From Exiguobacterium sp. J17977 (GTDB taxonomy: Bacteria > Bacillota > Bacilli > Exiguobacteriales > Exiguobacteriaceae), in NCBI RefSeq assembly GCF_018616375.1, contig NZ_JAEQBB010000008.1, forward strand, positions 55,644-119,643: a stretch of DNA of 64,000 bases. The letters are read 5' to 3'. The translations under genes were made by a program, and so were the position numbers. Shown here piece after piece: positions 53,147-62,715 of this stretch. Position 1 is the first letter of the stretch, and each line of letters starts with the position of its first letter. The notes under the pieces were generated by a model. That model did not search any database and was not told where the DNA came from. It saw nothing but the letters and a program-made list of their open reading frames with translations.

Positions 53147-54310
53147 ATGGAACGTTTTCAATATCACAATCCGACCAAACTGTTATTCGGGAAAGGACAA
53201 CTCGAATCGCTCCGTACCGAAATCCCCCAATACGGGGACCGCGTGCTTCTCTTATATGGTGGAGGAAGTATTAAAGCAAACGGTCTCTACGATGAAGTGA
53301 CCGCTCTCTTGTCAGATTTAGGAGCACACGTCGTCGAACTTTCGGGTGTCGAACCGAATCCACGGCTGACGACGGTTCAAAAAGGGATTCATTTAGTCCA
53401 TGAACATGAAATCGATTTAATTCTAGCTGTCGGTGGAGGTAGTGTCATCGACTGCGCGAAAGGGATCGCAGCCGGTGCAAAATATGACGGGAATCCGTGG
53501 GACATCGTGACACGACAAGTTCCAGTCAAAGATGCGTTACCAATCGGGACAGTGCTGACACTTGCAGCGACCGGATCGGAAATGAACGGTGGTGCCGTCA
53601 TCACGAACTGGGAGGCCCAAGATAAACGCTCTTTCGGTTCGCCGCTCACTTACCCAAAATTCAGCGTGCTCGACCCGACATACACGTTAAGTGTTCCAGC
53701 AAACCAAACGGTCTATGGAATCGTCGATATCATGTCGCACGTACTTGAACAGTATTTTCACGCTTCTGAGAACGCGCTGCTCCAGGAGCGGTTCGGTGAG
53801 TCGATTTTACGTACAATGATCGAGATTGCACCTCGTCTCGTTCAAAACTTGCATGATTTTGGGGCCCGTGAAACGATGCTGTTGAACGGAACATTCGCCT
53901 TGAACGGTACGTTATCGATGGGGGTGAAGACGGACTGGGCAACTCATATGATTGAACATGCAGTCTCTGCCGTCTATGATATCCCACACGGTGGCGGACT
54001 TGCCATCCTCTTCCCGGAATGGCTTCGTTACGTCAGTAAGACACGTCCCGAGCGCATTATTCAACTCGGGGAACGGGTCTTTGGAATTGAAGTGAACGAC
54101 AAGTCAGATGACATGCTCGTCGAAGAGACCATTCAAGCGCTACAAGACTTCTGGACATCAATCGGTGCCCCGTCACGCCTAAGCGATTATGAGATTGATG
54201 AGACGCATCTCGAATTAATGGCAAAACGGGCAATGGTGGCTGAACAGATTGGTCAGTACGTTCCGCTTCATCAGCAAGACGTAGTTGCTATCTTAAAAAA
54301 CGCATTATAA
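53147..54310 (+). CDS. Iron-containing alcohol dehydrogenase (butanol dehydrogenase/YqhD group)
   Basis: 387 aa. NAD(P) motif AVGGGSVIDCAKGIAAGAKY, GTVLTLAATGSEMNGGAVI, and metal ligands in GIVDIMSHVLEQYF and WATHMIEHAVSAVYDIPHGGGLAI (His residues). NADPH-linked aldehyde reductase activity is typical. Follows the ABM gene; the AAGGAGG ribosome site overlaps the end of that gene. Confidence 0.94.
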   Translation: MERFQYHNPTKLLFGKGQLESLRTEIPQYGDRVLLLYGGGSIKANGLYDEVTALLSDLGAHVVELSGVEPNPRLTTVQKGIHLVHEHEIDLILAVGGGSVIDCAKGIAAGAKYDGNPWDIVTRQVPVKDALPIGTVLTLAATGSEMNGGAVITNWEAQDKRSFGSPLTYPKFSVLDPTYTLSVPANQTVYGIVDIMSHVLEQYFHASENALLQERFGESILRTMIEIAPRLVQNLHDFGARETMLLNGTFALNGTLSMGVKTDWATHMIEHAVSAVYDIPHGGGLAILFPEWLRYVSKTRPERIIQLGERVFGIEVNDKSDDMLVEETIQALQDFWTSIGAPSRLSDYEIDETHLELMAKRAMVAEQIGQYVPLHQQDVVAILKNAL

Positions 54311-54340
54311 AAAGTAGGGCCCATAAGGGGTCCTACTTTA
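54310..54340. terminator. Bidirectional terminator
   Basis: Stem AAAGTAGG / CCTACTTT with inner GC pairs. Confidence 0.85.
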
Positions 54341-55201
54341 TGTTTCATCCTTTAGTGCTTTTATGACTTGATTGATGATTGGGTCATGTTTTGACTCGGT
54401 CCGATGCGCCAAATAGAGGACGTTCGTCGCAAAACGGTCCGGGGCGACGACTTGTATCGTCCCACGTTCGAGCGCGTGCCGAATCAGATAGTTCGGCAAG
54501 ACGCTGATGCCGCTTTTTGTCTCAACGGCTGTCAAAATCGCGTCGACGTTCGGTAAGACCATCTCAGGACGAATGTCAGGGCGCTCACCGAATTGGGTTT
54601 GGTAATAACGACGAATAATTGGCAATTCCAGCCCGTAGCTAATCCATGGCTGTCGATCCATCCATTCTTTCAAATCGTCTGTTGGCACCGTCCAATCACT
54701 CGGTGCGACAAGCAAAAATGTCTCATCCGCAATCGGGACGTATTGGATTCCTGGTTCATCCATCCGTTTTGTGGCGATGACGAAATCGAGCTCGCCATCC
54801 GCGAGCCGCTTGATGAGTTGGTCGACCATCCCAAAATCGGCGATATATTGTGCTACGTCGAGCGGTAACATGGGGATGACCTCATGTGTAACAAATTCGG
54901 TCGGTCCCCCGAACTTCAAGACCGGTCGTGTCGATTCGCCTGAGACGTAGCGCATTTCGAGCGATAGCTCCTCGAGCCGATCGATGAGTCCTACGACTTG
55001 CGTGTATAACTCTTTTCCTGCGTCAGTCGGGATCATCTGTCTCGGGGCACGTGTGAATAGCGACGTTTGAAGTTCTGCTTCAAGTGCCGCGATATGCTGA
55101 CTTACTGCAGGTTGTGTCAAAAAACGGACGCGTGCGGCTGCGGACACAGAGCGCTGTTGGTAAACATGGATAAAACTACGATACCATTCAAAATCAATCA
55201 T
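54338..55201 (-). CDS. LysR-family regulator
   Basis: 287 aa. N-terminal HTH: YRSFIHVYQQRSVSAAARVR, FLTQPAVSQHIAALEAELQTSLF; C-terminal periplasmic-binding-like effector domain. Divergent from the quinone-oxidoreductase-like gene, which it probably controls through the AATGT-N5-ACATT site. AAAGGGAG site. Confidence 0.93.
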   Translation of the reverse strand: MIDFEWYRSFIHVYQQRSVSAAARVRFLTQPAVSQHIAALEAELQTSLFTRAPRQMIPTDAGKELYTQVVGLIDRLEELSLEMRYVSGESTRPVLKFGGPTEFVTHEVIPMLPLDVAQYIADFGMVDQLIKRLADGELDFVIATKRMDEPGIQYVPIADETFLLVAPSDWTVPTDDLKEWMDRQPWISYGLELPIIRRYYQTQFGERPDIRPEMVLPNVDAILTAVETKSGISVLPNYLIRHALERGTIQVVAPDRFATNVLYLAHRTESKHDPIINQVIKALKDET

Positions 55202-55263
55202 CTGTTAGACTCCCTTTAATAGTAGTATCCTTAGTATAAAAGGTGAATAATCATAAGACAAAT

Positions 55264-55278
55264 AATGTTTAATACATT
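55264..55278. promoter_or_regulatory. Possible LysR-box
   Basis: AATGT-TTAAT-ACATT, a dyad containing T-N11-A, midway between the divergent lysR-like and oxidoreductase genes. Confidence 0.5.
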
Positions 55279-55316
55279 AATTGATAAATATATTTATTGA
55301 AAGAGACGATTTTATC

Positions 55317-56300
55317 ATGAAAGCCCTACTCTTACACGAACCAAACACATGGCAATCGATGCGACTCGAAGACGTCAAAATCCCGACGTTACGTGCTGGC
55401 GAAGTCTTGATTGAAGGAGAATATGCCGGGCTGAATCCCGTCGATTATAAGACGGCGACGAATGGAAATCCGAACTGGTCTTATCCGCACATCCTTGGTC
55501 TTGACGTCGCCGGTACCATCAAAGCTGTAGCGGACGATGTGACCGACCTACGCATCGGTGATCGTGTCCTTTATCATGGCAACTGGAATGAATGGGGTGG
55601 ATACGCCGAGTACACGCGCGCCAAAGCGCACATGGTCGTACCTATTCCAGACGGAGTCTCGACAAAAGAAGCGGCCGCACTTCCAACCGCCGGATTCACT
55701 GCATATCAGGCCATCTTTGAGAAATTACCAATGAATGCGATTGATACAGTATTAATCCACGCTGGTGCGGGTGGCGTAGGCGGATTTGCCATCCAACTCG
55801 CCAAATCGCTTGGCAAACGTGTTATCACGACCGCTTCTGTCAGAAACCATAAGTGGGTCAAACAACTCGGTGCGGACGAGGCGATCGACTACAACACAGA
55901 AGATTGGCAACAACGTGTCATGGAATTGACTGATGGGCACGGCGTCAATGCCGTCATTGACCCGGTCGGCCGTGAGACGGCTACCGCTTCATTACACGTC
56001 ATCGCTTATAATGGACATCTCGTCCATATTGCCGGTGCACCGGAGCCTGGTATCATTAAGCCTTTTACTCGGGTCATCTCGTATCATGAGGTCGCACTGA
56101 ATGCCATCCATCATCAACAAGACCGCATTAGCGAAGCAAATATCGTCCGCATCGGTTCACACATGTTGCGTCTTTTAGAAGCAAAAGAGATTTCTTCGAT
56201 GATTCAAGAGACGATCACGTTTGCTGACATTCCAGAAAAATTAGTTGAACTTTCTGAACGCCATGTCGTCGGAAAAATTATTGCCGATTTGAAGGCATAA
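55317..56300 (+). CDS. Zinc-independent MDR-type oxidoreductase (quinone reductase-like)
   Basis: 327 aa from the ATG at 55317. GroES-like N-terminal half (HEPNTWQSMRLEDVKIPTLR; GLDVAGTIKAVADDVTDLRI) and NADPH-binding AGAGGVGGFAIQLAKSLGKR. Lacks the structural-zinc Cys cluster, so zeta-crystallin/quinone reductase type is most likely. Divergent from the LysR gene. Confidence 0.9.
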   Translation: MKALLLHEPNTWQSMRLEDVKIPTLRAGEVLIEGEYAGLNPVDYKTATNGNPNWSYPHILGLDVAGTIKAVADDVTDLRIGDRVLYHGNWNEWGGYAEYTRAKAHMVVPIPDGVSTKEAAALPTAGFTAYQAIFEKLPMNAIDTVLIHAGAGGVGGFAIQLAKSLGKRVITTASVRNHKWVKQLGADEAIDYNTEDWQQRVMELTDGHGVNAVIDPVGRETATASLHVIAYNGHLVHIAGAPEPGIIKPFTRVISYHEVALNAIHHQQDRISEANIVRIGSHMLRLLEAKEISSMIQETITFADIPEKLVELSERHVVGKIIADLKA

Positions 56301-56307
56301 TATATAC

Positions 56308-56350
56308 CAAAATAAACCGTCCAACGCTCAGCGCCGGACGGTTTATTTTA
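56308..56350. terminator. Bidirectional terminator
   Basis: Stem AAATAAACCGTCC / GGACGGTTTATTT with an inner CGC/GCG. Confidence 0.92.
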
Positions 56351-56914
56351 GAAGTAACGTAGCGGTTGGAACCCGCGTGTATGGAAGTCGAGTTTGAGCC
56401 CGTCTTCAGTGATAAAGAACACGTACTCGTTCGTATCGACGTCACGGACAAAGACTTTATAGAACGTGAGCGTCTCCTCACGGTTCGTCACATACTTCGC
56501 CTCATGCGTCGAGATGACTTGCGCGAACAGTTGCTCTTCGTCAAACTCATTGACGATATCCTCGAACTTGGCCGCTTCCTCTTCGGTCACTTCCCGGCCC
56601 GGGGCGATCTCGTAATACGCGTCGCTCGCTTTCGGTTGGACGCCGAGGTTGCGGTCGACGACGATGACACTCTCGATGTCTTGATCGTCTAGGCTCTTAT
56701 AACCGTACAACGTCTCGACGAGCGTGTTCTCACCGGTGACCCGGCCGATGCCTTCGATTGATTCCGCTCCCGTGAGCGACCGGACACGTGTCGCTTCCGG
56801 TACGATTTCTTCTTGATAAGCGATATTATAAGCGCGGATAATCTCTCGTACTTGCAAAAACGTCGCAACGACAAGCAGTACGACCAGACCTCCAATGATG
56901 ATGCGTTTCGTCAT
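56348..56914 (-). CDS. Membrane-anchored protein, unknown
   Basis: 188 aa from the ATG at 56914 (AGGGGGA). One N-terminal helix (RIIIGGLVVLLVVATFL), then an acidic extracellular-type domain (ENTLVETLYGYKSLDDQDIE; YYEIAPGREVTEEEAAKF; FITEDGLKLDFHTRGFQPL). Two strand-helix modules suggest a repeated fold such as PepSY/DUF5590 but this is not secure. Last gene of the tsa unit, 15 bp after tsaD. Confidence 0.75.
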   Translation of the reverse strand: MTKRIIIGGLVVLLVVATFLQVREIIRAYNIAYQEEIVPEATRVRSLTGAESIEGIGRVTGENTLVETLYGYKSLDDQDIESVIVVDRNLGVQPKASDAYYEIAPGREVTEEEAAKFEDIVNEFDEEQLFAQVISTHEAKYVTNREETLTFYKVFVRDVDTNEYVFFITEDGLKLDFHTRGFQPLRYF

Positions 56915-56928
56915 GTCTCTATTTCCCC

Positions 56929-57951
56929 CTAGACTGTCATGCTCTCTTCTAAGGATAACCCAGGAACCGCATTCATCGCCAGTGTATCGCGCTTTCCGCG
57001 CACATACGCGTGATGGGCCGCCACCCCAATCATACCGGCGTTGTCTCCGCATAAATCAAGTGGTGGGATGACGAGGCGGATGCCTTCGCGGTCCGTCGCT
57101 TCTTGAAGCGCAGCGCGGAGTCCACGGTTGGCCGCAACGCCACCTGCGACGAGCAGTTGTTTCGCGCCTTTTTCGTTCACGGCACGAATCGCTTTCTCGA
57201 CGAGCACTTCGACGACGCTCGCTTGGAAGCTGGCCGCCAAGTTTTCAGGGATGACCGTCTCCCCGCGCTGTTCGGCGTTATGGACGGCATTGATGACTGA
57301 CGACTTGAGCCCGCTGAAACTGAAGTCGAAACTTCCTGCCTCGAGGCGGACCCGTGGGAATTTATATGTGTCTTCCCCGTTAGCCGCGAGACGGTCGATG
57401 GCCGGGCCGCCCGGGTAAGGCAGGCTGAGCGTCCGTGCGACTTTGTCGTACGCTTCTCCGGCCGCATCGTCACGCGTCTCACCGATTACTTCAAACACAC
57501 CGTGCTCCGGCATATAGACGAGCTCCGTATGTCCGCCTGAGACGACGAGACAGACGAGTGGAAACTCCATCTCTTCGACGAGTTCGTTCGCGTAAATGTG
57601 CCCGGCTATATGGTGGACGCCGATGAGCGGTTTACTATGGGCGAACGCGAGCGCTTTGGCCGCACTGATGCCGACGAGGAGCGCCCCGACGAGACCTGGT
57701 CCTTGCGTGACCGCGACCGCGTCGACGTCTTGCATCGTCACGCCGGCCTCACTGAGAGCGTCATCGATGACGTACGTGATTCGTTCGACGTGGTGGCGCG
57801 AGGCGACCTCGGGCACGACCCCACCGAACCGTTTATGACTTTCAATCTGCGACGAGACGACGTTCGATAAGAGCGTCTTGCCGTCACGCACGAGCGCGAC
57901 CGACGTCTCATCACAGCTCGACTCAATCGCGAGAATGAGCGATGTGTTCAT
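56929..57951 (-). CDS. tsaD: tRNA t6A threonylcarbamoyltransferase TsaD
   Basis: 340 aa. ASKHA fold: [19 protein letters not shown] (phosphate 1), metal-binding [12 protein letters not shown] (H-x-x-x-H), [12 protein letters not shown], and [17 protein letters not shown]. Transfers threonylcarbamoyl from TC-AMP to A37 of ANN-decoding tRNAs with TsaB and TsaE. Overlaps rimI by 4 bp. Confidence 0.98.
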   Translation of the reverse strand: MNTSLILAIESSCDETSVALVRDGKTLLSNVVSSQIESHKRFGGVVPEVASRHHVERITYVIDDALSEAGVTMQDVDAVAVTQGPGLVGALLVGISAAKALAFAHSKPLIGVHHIAGHIYANELVEEMEFPLVCLVVSGGHTELVYMPEHGVFEVIGETRDDAAGEAYDKVARTLSLPYPGGPAIDRLAANGEDTYKFPRVRLEAGSFDFSFSGLKSSVINAVHNAEQRGETVIPENLAASFQASVVEVLVEKAIRAVNEKGAKQLLVAGGVAANRGLRAALQEATDREGIRLVIPPLDLCGDNAGMIGVAAHHAYVRGKRDTLAMNAVPGLSLEESMTV

Positions 57952-58409
57952 TCTGATTCACTTCCTAACTTCGCCCAGTAGATATAGGCGTCTTCATTAT
58001 TATCTTGATAATACCGTTTCCGGCGGCCGGCGTTTTCAAAACCGAACTGTTCATACAGCTTTTGGGCACCGATATTCGAGACGCGCACTTCTAATGTGAG
58101 CGCCGCCAGTGACTTCGAACGTGCGAATTCAACGAGTTGCGTCAACAACAGATTGCCGATGCCTTGCCCACGATATTCCGGTAGGACGGCAATGTTCGTG
58201 ATGTGCCCTTCGTCCACGATTTGCCAGACGCCGACGAATCCGACGACGCGACGTTCATGGACGGCGACAAAATAGACGGCCTGCTCATTCTTGAGCATCT
58301 CGTTCATGAACGCTTCTTTCGTCCATGGGATGGCGAACGACGCCTCTTCGACTTTGGTCACTTCCTCGACGTCGAGCCAATTCATGCGCCGGATTTGAAT
58401 GTCAGCCAT
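57948..58409 (-). CDS. rimI: Ribosomal protein bS18 alanine N-acetyltransferase RimI
   Basis: 153 aa from the ATG at 58409. GNAT fold with [20 protein letters not shown] (acetyl-CoA loop R/Q-x-x-G-x-G) and [20 protein letters not shown]. Placed between tsaD and tsaB, as in many Firmicutes. Overlaps tsaB by 8 bp. Confidence 0.95.
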   Translation of the reverse strand: MADIQIRRMNWLDVEEVTKVEEASFAIPWTKEAFMNEMLKNEQAVYFVAVHERRVVGFVGVWQIVDEGHITNIAVLPEYRGQGIGNLLLTQLVEFARSKSLAALTLEVRVSNIGAQKLYEQFGFENAGRRKRYYQDNNEDAYIYWAKLGSESE

Positions 58410-59058
58410 TGTTTTGTCCCTCGAGCCATTTCGCTTCCGCTTCAGCGAGGCGGAGATACTCAGGCTCAAACGCATGGACATCGTTCGTGACGTCACCTAA
58501 GACGACGAGATCGCTCGCCCGTCCATAGCTGTGAGCAGCAGGTGCTTCGGTATAGTCGTAAGACGCGAGCTCGTCACGGAACGGCTCGACGTCACCGACG
58601 ACGACGAACGGTCCGGTGATGTTGGCTTCAAGCCAAGTGGCGACCGAGGCGTGACGGTCAGGTGTCACGGCCTCGTTCTGCTGGTAGTGACCGATATACG
58701 CATTGCCACGACGGGCGTCAATGAGCGCGACGACCGGGAGCTCCGTATTCGGGGCCGCCGCCATGAGACGGAGCGCCGAGACCCCGACGAGCGGGAGTTG
58801 AAGCGTGTAGGCGAGCGTCTTCGCGGTCGTGACACCGATGCGGATACCCGTATAAGATCCCGGACCTGTCGTCACGACGATACGTTCGAGCTCGGTCGGT
58901 GTCCACTTGACCGCATTCATCAGTTGTTCAATCATCGGCATGAGCGTGACGGCATGGTTTTTCGAGACCATGACCGTCGCCTCGGCTTGAATCTGTCCGT
59001 GTTCGCTGAGGGCGACAGATAGACGTGTCGTTGCCGTATCAATCATCAGTTGCTTCAT
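58402..59058 (-). CDS. tsaB: t6A biosynthesis partner TsaB
   Basis: 218 aa. MKQLMIDTATTRLSVALSEH, VVTTGPGSYTGIRIGVTTAK (GPGSYTG signature) and LPVVALIDARRGNAYIGHYQ. Inactive TsaD paralogue forming the TsaBDE complex. Coupled by a 4-bp overlap with tsaE. Confidence 0.97.
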   Translation of the reverse strand: MKQLMIDTATTRLSVALSEHGQIQAEATVMVSKNHAVTLMPMIEQLMNAVKWTPTELERIVVTTGPGSYTGIRIGVTTAKTLAYTLQLPLVGVSALRLMAAAPNTELPVVALIDARRGNAYIGHYQQNEAVTPDRHASVATWLEANITGPFVVVGDVEPFRDELASYDYTEAPAAHSYGRASDLVVLGDVTNDVHAFEPEYLRLAEAEAKWLEGQNNG

Positions 59059-59504
59059 GCGAGCACCTCCTTGACGAGTGCATCATAGACGTCGCCGACA
59101 GGCGCGAACGTCAGTTGACGTTCCTCGTCCCCGATCCGCTCGATTGTGATGGCGAGCCGTTCCGTCGGCAGCGATGACTCGATCAAGTTCGACCATTCGA
59201 CGATGGCGACACCATCGCCGTTGATGTATTCTTCGAGACCGATATCGTCCCCTGTATCTTCGAGACGATAGACGTCCATATGGTAGAGCGGCAAGCGCCC
59301 TTGATATTGCTTCATGATCGTGAACGTCGGGCTGTTGACGTTGCGCGTGACACCGAGGCCTTTACCAAAGCCCTGAGTGAACGTCGTTTTACCGGCACCG
59401 AGGTCCCCGTTCAACGTTATGACCGTCCCGGCTTGGACGAGTGTGGCCAACTTCTCTGCCACGGCCTGCGTCTCAGCCGCAGAATGGGTAATCAATGTAT
59501 ACAT
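59055..59504 (-). CDS. tsaE: t6A biosynthesis ATPase TsaE
   Basis: 149 aa. Walker A LNGDLGAGKTTFTQGFGKGL, switch region VNSPTFTIMKQYQG, MDVYRLEDTGDDIGLEEYIN, VEWSNLIESSLP. Regulates the TsaBD dimer by ATP hydrolysis. First gene of the tsaE-tsaB-rimI-tsaD unit, AAAGGAG site. Confidence 0.97.
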   Translation of the reverse strand: MYTLITHSAAETQAVAEKLATLVQAGTVITLNGDLGAGKTTFTQGFGKGLGVTRNVNSPTFTIMKQYQGRLPLYHMDVYRLEDTGDDIGLEEYINGDGVAIVEWSNLIESSLPTERLAITIERIGDEERQLTFAPVGDVYDALVKEVLA

Positions 59505-59562
59505 GATGTTTCTCCTTTAGTCGGTTCTAGCGATACGTACTCATTGTACACTCAATTTTAAG

Positions 59563-59592
59563 CAAAAAAAAACACGAAACGTCATCGTTTCG
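59563..59592 (-). terminator. Terminator after the tRNA pair
   Basis: Stem CGAAACG-ATGA-CGTTTCG read leftward with a nine-base U-run. Confidence 0.92.
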
Positions 59593-59610
59593 CTATCTCA
59601 TTTAAAAAAT

Positions 59611-59687
<77 letters not shown>

Positions 59688-59712
59688 ACGACATATGAAA
59701 TTAAATAAAAAT

Positions 59713-59789
<77 letters not shown>

Positions 59790-59928
59790 ATGGTTTGAAT
59801 TGTTTCGACATCCTCTATAATAAGTGAAGTAGTTATATAATGCAACCTTTTTCTTCATGTTTTTTCAGAATTGGAATCGGGAACATTTATAAGAGTGCAA
59901 TTTATAAAAGAAAAGGAGCGCGACCGTC

Positions 59929-60711
59929 ATGTCGAAATGGGGTAATCGCTTTAAAAAATGGTTCTTTTCTGAACTGGACGCATCCGTCTATTTTCACACT
60001 GTCCCGTTCATTCCGAACGAGACCGTTCATGGGACGCTGCGGGTGTTGAACACCACTTCGCATGTCGTGCGCCTGCAAGAGTTGACGCTTAACTTTTTGA
60101 CGACGTTCAAAGACATCACGCTCGAAGGCAATGAGTTCAATCGGGAGGCCGACTTGCAAGAAGTCCCAATCGCCCTATCCGCTGAGATCGAACCGGGTGC
60201 TGAAGAACACATCCCGTTCACGTTTGATTTGACGATGTATGCCCCATCAACAGCCGGAGCACCATACAGCGTCGAAGCGACCGTTTGGGATACCGACGGC
60301 AAACGGGTCTGGTTCGATGTCATCGAAAAAGTCGAAGTCGAACCGCTCCCTGCCTTGAAACGCTTGTTACAGGCGACCGAACATGCCGGGCTCGAGCTTA
60401 TGTTCGTCCGCAACGTCATCGACCCGATCGGAGAAGAACGACCGTATCCGTTCGTCGAAAAGTATGGATTCAAACCGATTGGTGATTGGGCCGACGAGTT
60501 CGAAGTCGTCAAATCGTTCTGGCGGGTCGACGAGGACGGGGTCGACGTCTATTACTGGCTCGACAATATCGAGAAGCAGCGTACGCTCGAGTCAATCGCC
60601 AATGACGTCACGATGCGCCATCGTTCACTCACCTGGGAACAACTCGAGCGCGAGCAAGATCGACTCGGACTCGGCATTCAAGAGACGTTACGTAGCCACC
60701 GTTCTTCATGA
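59929..60711 (+). CDS. spo0M: Spo0M-like arrestin-fold protein
   Basis: 260 aa. Arrestin-like beta domain in the first about 130 residues: SKWGNRFKKWFFSELDASVY, LQELTLNFLTTFKDITLEGN, EEHIPFTFDLTMYAPSTAGA, then YSVEATVWDTDGKRVWFDVI. The layout matches B. subtilis Spo0M, a control protein of sporulation and division. If the host is Exiguobacterium, which does not sporulate, another role is needed. Ends in a 6-bp overlap with the convergent kinase gene. Confidence 0.9.
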   Translation: MSKWGNRFKKWFFSELDASVYFHTVPFIPNETVHGTLRVLNTTSHVVRLQELTLNFLTTFKDITLEGNEFNREADLQEVPIALSAEIEPGAEEHIPFTFDLTMYAPSTAGAPYSVEATVWDTDGKRVWFDVIEKVEVEPLPALKRLLQATEHAGLELMFVRNVIDPIGEERPYPFVEKYGFKPIGDWADEFEVVKSFWRVDEDGVDVYYWLDNIEKQRTLESIANDVTMRHRSLTWEQLEREQDRLGLGIQETLRSHRSS

Positions 60712-61338
60712 GCGGTGGCTTTCAATTGTCCAAACATCATTACTCGTCGAGACGACCGTTTGGAATTTCTCGCGCTGCGGATGCATGAACAGCTCATATT
60801 GGAGTCGGCGCTCGTCGTGCGATGCCTTTAAATAAGTGAGATCCATTCCCCGTTGTTGGACATCGCGAACGGAACGTCGCGCAAACTCGGTGTCACTGTC
60901 CGTATATAGGTATACCGTTATGTCCCACCAGTCATCAGCGAGAAACGCGACGCTCATGCCTTCGATGATGGTGATTCGTTTTGCCGGATCGATCCACGTT
61001 CGTTCAAGGTATGGGACGTCAATCGTGAAGAAACCGATGCCTTCACGTACCATGCGGACGTCACGTTCTAGAGATAATAGATGGTGTGCGGACGGATGAC
61101 AGGCCGTCATCTTATAGTGATGCTCCTGTCCATCGACCGTGTAATCGAGCATGGCACTCTTTCGTAACATCGAGTCCGTGATATATGGATCGGTATTGAT
61201 GTAGTTCACGTCTCCGAGGCGCTCGCGTAGTGCGTCTGCGAATATCGTCTTCCCAGCACCCCCGTGTCCTGAGATGGCGATCATCGTGCGTTCCTCTCGT
61301 TCAGCCTGGGAAACTATCCTATCAATCAATTTATTCAT
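60706..61338 (-). CDS. Uridine-kinase-like P-loop kinase
   Basis: 210 aa from the ATG at 61338 (AAAGGGGGAG). Walker A ISGHGGAGKTIFADAL, then VNYINTDPYIT, ITIIEGMSVAFLADDWWDIT as the acidic substrate strand, and RRSVRDVQQRGMDLTYL as lid. Belongs to the uridine kinase / phosphoribulokinase-like group; substrate unknown, and the sequence is not that of standard Udk. Convergent with spo0M. Confidence 0.87.
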   Translation of the reverse strand: MNKLIDRIVSQAEREERTMIAISGHGGAGKTIFADALRERLGDVNYINTDPYITDSMLRKSAMLDYTVDGQEHHYKMTACHPSAHHLLSLERDVRMVREGIGFFTIDVPYLERTWIDPAKRITIIEGMSVAFLADDWWDITVYLYTDSDTEFARRSVRDVQQRGMDLTYLKASHDERRLQYELFMHPQREKFQTVVSTSNDVWTIESHRS

Positions 61339-61389
61339 AATGCTCCCCCTTTTGATACACTTCATATAGAAAGGAAGTGTACCAAGTCC

Positions 61390-61767
61390 ATGTCAACTTG
61401 TCCATTTTGTCATCCACAACTAGATCCATCCCAGACGGTTGTCGCCGAGAATGAGACATGCTACTTTTTGATGCACGACCGTGAGCAGGACGTTCTCGTC
61501 GGCTCTGGCGTCATCGTCCCGAAACAACATCGCGCGACGACGTTCGACCTCACGCCTTCGGAATGGCACGATACATATGCATTGCTTCATGAAGCGAAGT
61601 CATTCCTCGAGGAGACGTATGGCCCTGACGGTTATACGCTTGGCTGGAATGTCGGAACAGCATCAAACCAGACCGTGCCACATGCTCACCTACACGTCAT
61701 CCCTCGCTACGCCGACGGACCGCATGCGGGGAAAGGGTTACGCCATTGGTTGAAACGACCAGAATGA
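61390..61767 (+). CDS. HIT-family hydrolase
   Basis: 125 aa. Histidine triad PHAHLHVIPRY (H-x-H-x-H), preceded by GWNVGTASNQTV and by the N-terminal CPFCHP Zn-type segment, FLMHDREQDVLVGSGVIVPK. Nucleoside-phosphoramidate or dinucleoside hydrolase type. Monocistronic, divergent from the kinase. Confidence 0.93.
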   Translation: MSTCPFCHPQLDPSQTVVAENETCYFLMHDREQDVLVGSGVIVPKQHRATTFDLTPSEWHDTYALLHEAKSFLEETYGPDGYTLGWNVGTASNQTVPHAHLHVIPRYADGPHAGKGLRHWLKRPE

Positions 61768-61776
61768 CCAAACAGC

Positions 61777-62715
61777 TCATCGTGTGAGGATGAGCTGTTG
61801 TCGTTTCGTTTCGATTTCTTCAAGTTGCTGCTCTAGACGTTCCACTTCTCTTGTCATTTTCTCAATAAGCTTAGTGATTTCACGATCAAGGCCTTTTACC
61901 TTGTCGAGCGAATCATTGATTCGTCCATGCATCGTCCACTCGGAAAAGATGTCATCGAGGAAGTAGTCCGCGAATTGAATGAGCGAACCGCGTTCAATGT
62001 GTAAGCCACTGACGACGCCTTTCACATCAGCCAATTCTCGTGAGAAGCGCTCAAGCGCAGCTTGAAGTTCATGCATCTTCCGTTCCGAAGCATCAATGGC
62101 GTCATGTTTCATTGCTGTCGCGATCAAGCCACCTCCAAAGAACGTATCATACGTCGACCAACCTTTCGCACTATCGAGATGTTTAAGTGTTCTGGAGATG
62201 GCCGTCCGTGCTGAATTTCCAGCAACGATGGCTTCTTTATATTCAACAACTAACTCAGTCGTTTTCACCTGTTGATCCGTGAGTCGATATAATTCTTCCC
62301 TAACAGTAGAATCTTGCTTCAAATGAGTTTCCTTCTCTTTTATGAACGTCTCCCATTCCGCATCGATCCCATTATATGTCTCAAATGTCTCATGTAAGTC
62401 ACGACGCTCAAGTGCTAACTCATCCACCATCGCTTCGTGTTCCCGTAATTTCAATTCGGCCCGGGCCGCCTCTTCCAACTCAATCGTTTTTTGTTCGTTG
62501 AACGTTCCCCTCAGCTTACGCCACGCATTGACGAGCGAGAATGAATCTAAGTCGTAAACGTCACGCTGTTCTTTCGTAAACGAATTGAGAAGTTGCTTGC
62601 GTACAGCTTCATGTTCGGCAATTTGTTTGTCGAGTGTTTTTAGTTTACGGGCGAGTCGGTCTCGTTCGGCCATCTGTTGTTGTAAGTCGTGCTGTGTTTG
62701 GTAGAGATTACTCAT
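61777..62715 (-). CDS. Coiled-coil protein, unknown, coupled to the GNAT-pentapeptide gene
   Basis: 312 aa, no signal or membrane segment. Heptad-rich from about 1-60 (LQQQMAERDRLARKLKTLDK), about 85-200 and 215-310 (REITKLIEKMTREVERLEQQ), with a small glycine patch in the middle (YDTFFGGGLIATAMKHDAID). No family recognised. It overlaps the upstream gene by 8 bp, so the two are cotranslated and probably interact. AT-richer than the window average. Confidence 0.8.
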   Translation of the reverse strand: MSNLYQTQHDLQQQMAERDRLARKLKTLDKQIAEHEAVRKQLLNSFTKEQRDVYDLDSFSLVNAWRKLRGTFNEQKTIELEEAARAELKLREHEAMVDELALERRDLHETFETYNGIDAEWETFIKEKETHLKQDSTVREELYRLTDQQVKTTELVVEYKEAIVAGNSARTAISRTLKHLDSAKGWSTYDTFFGGGLIATAMKHDAIDASERKMHELQAALERFSRELADVKGVVSGLHIERGSLIQFADYFLDDIFSEWTMHGRINDSLDKVKGLDREITKLIEKMTREVERLEQQLEEIETKRQQLILTR

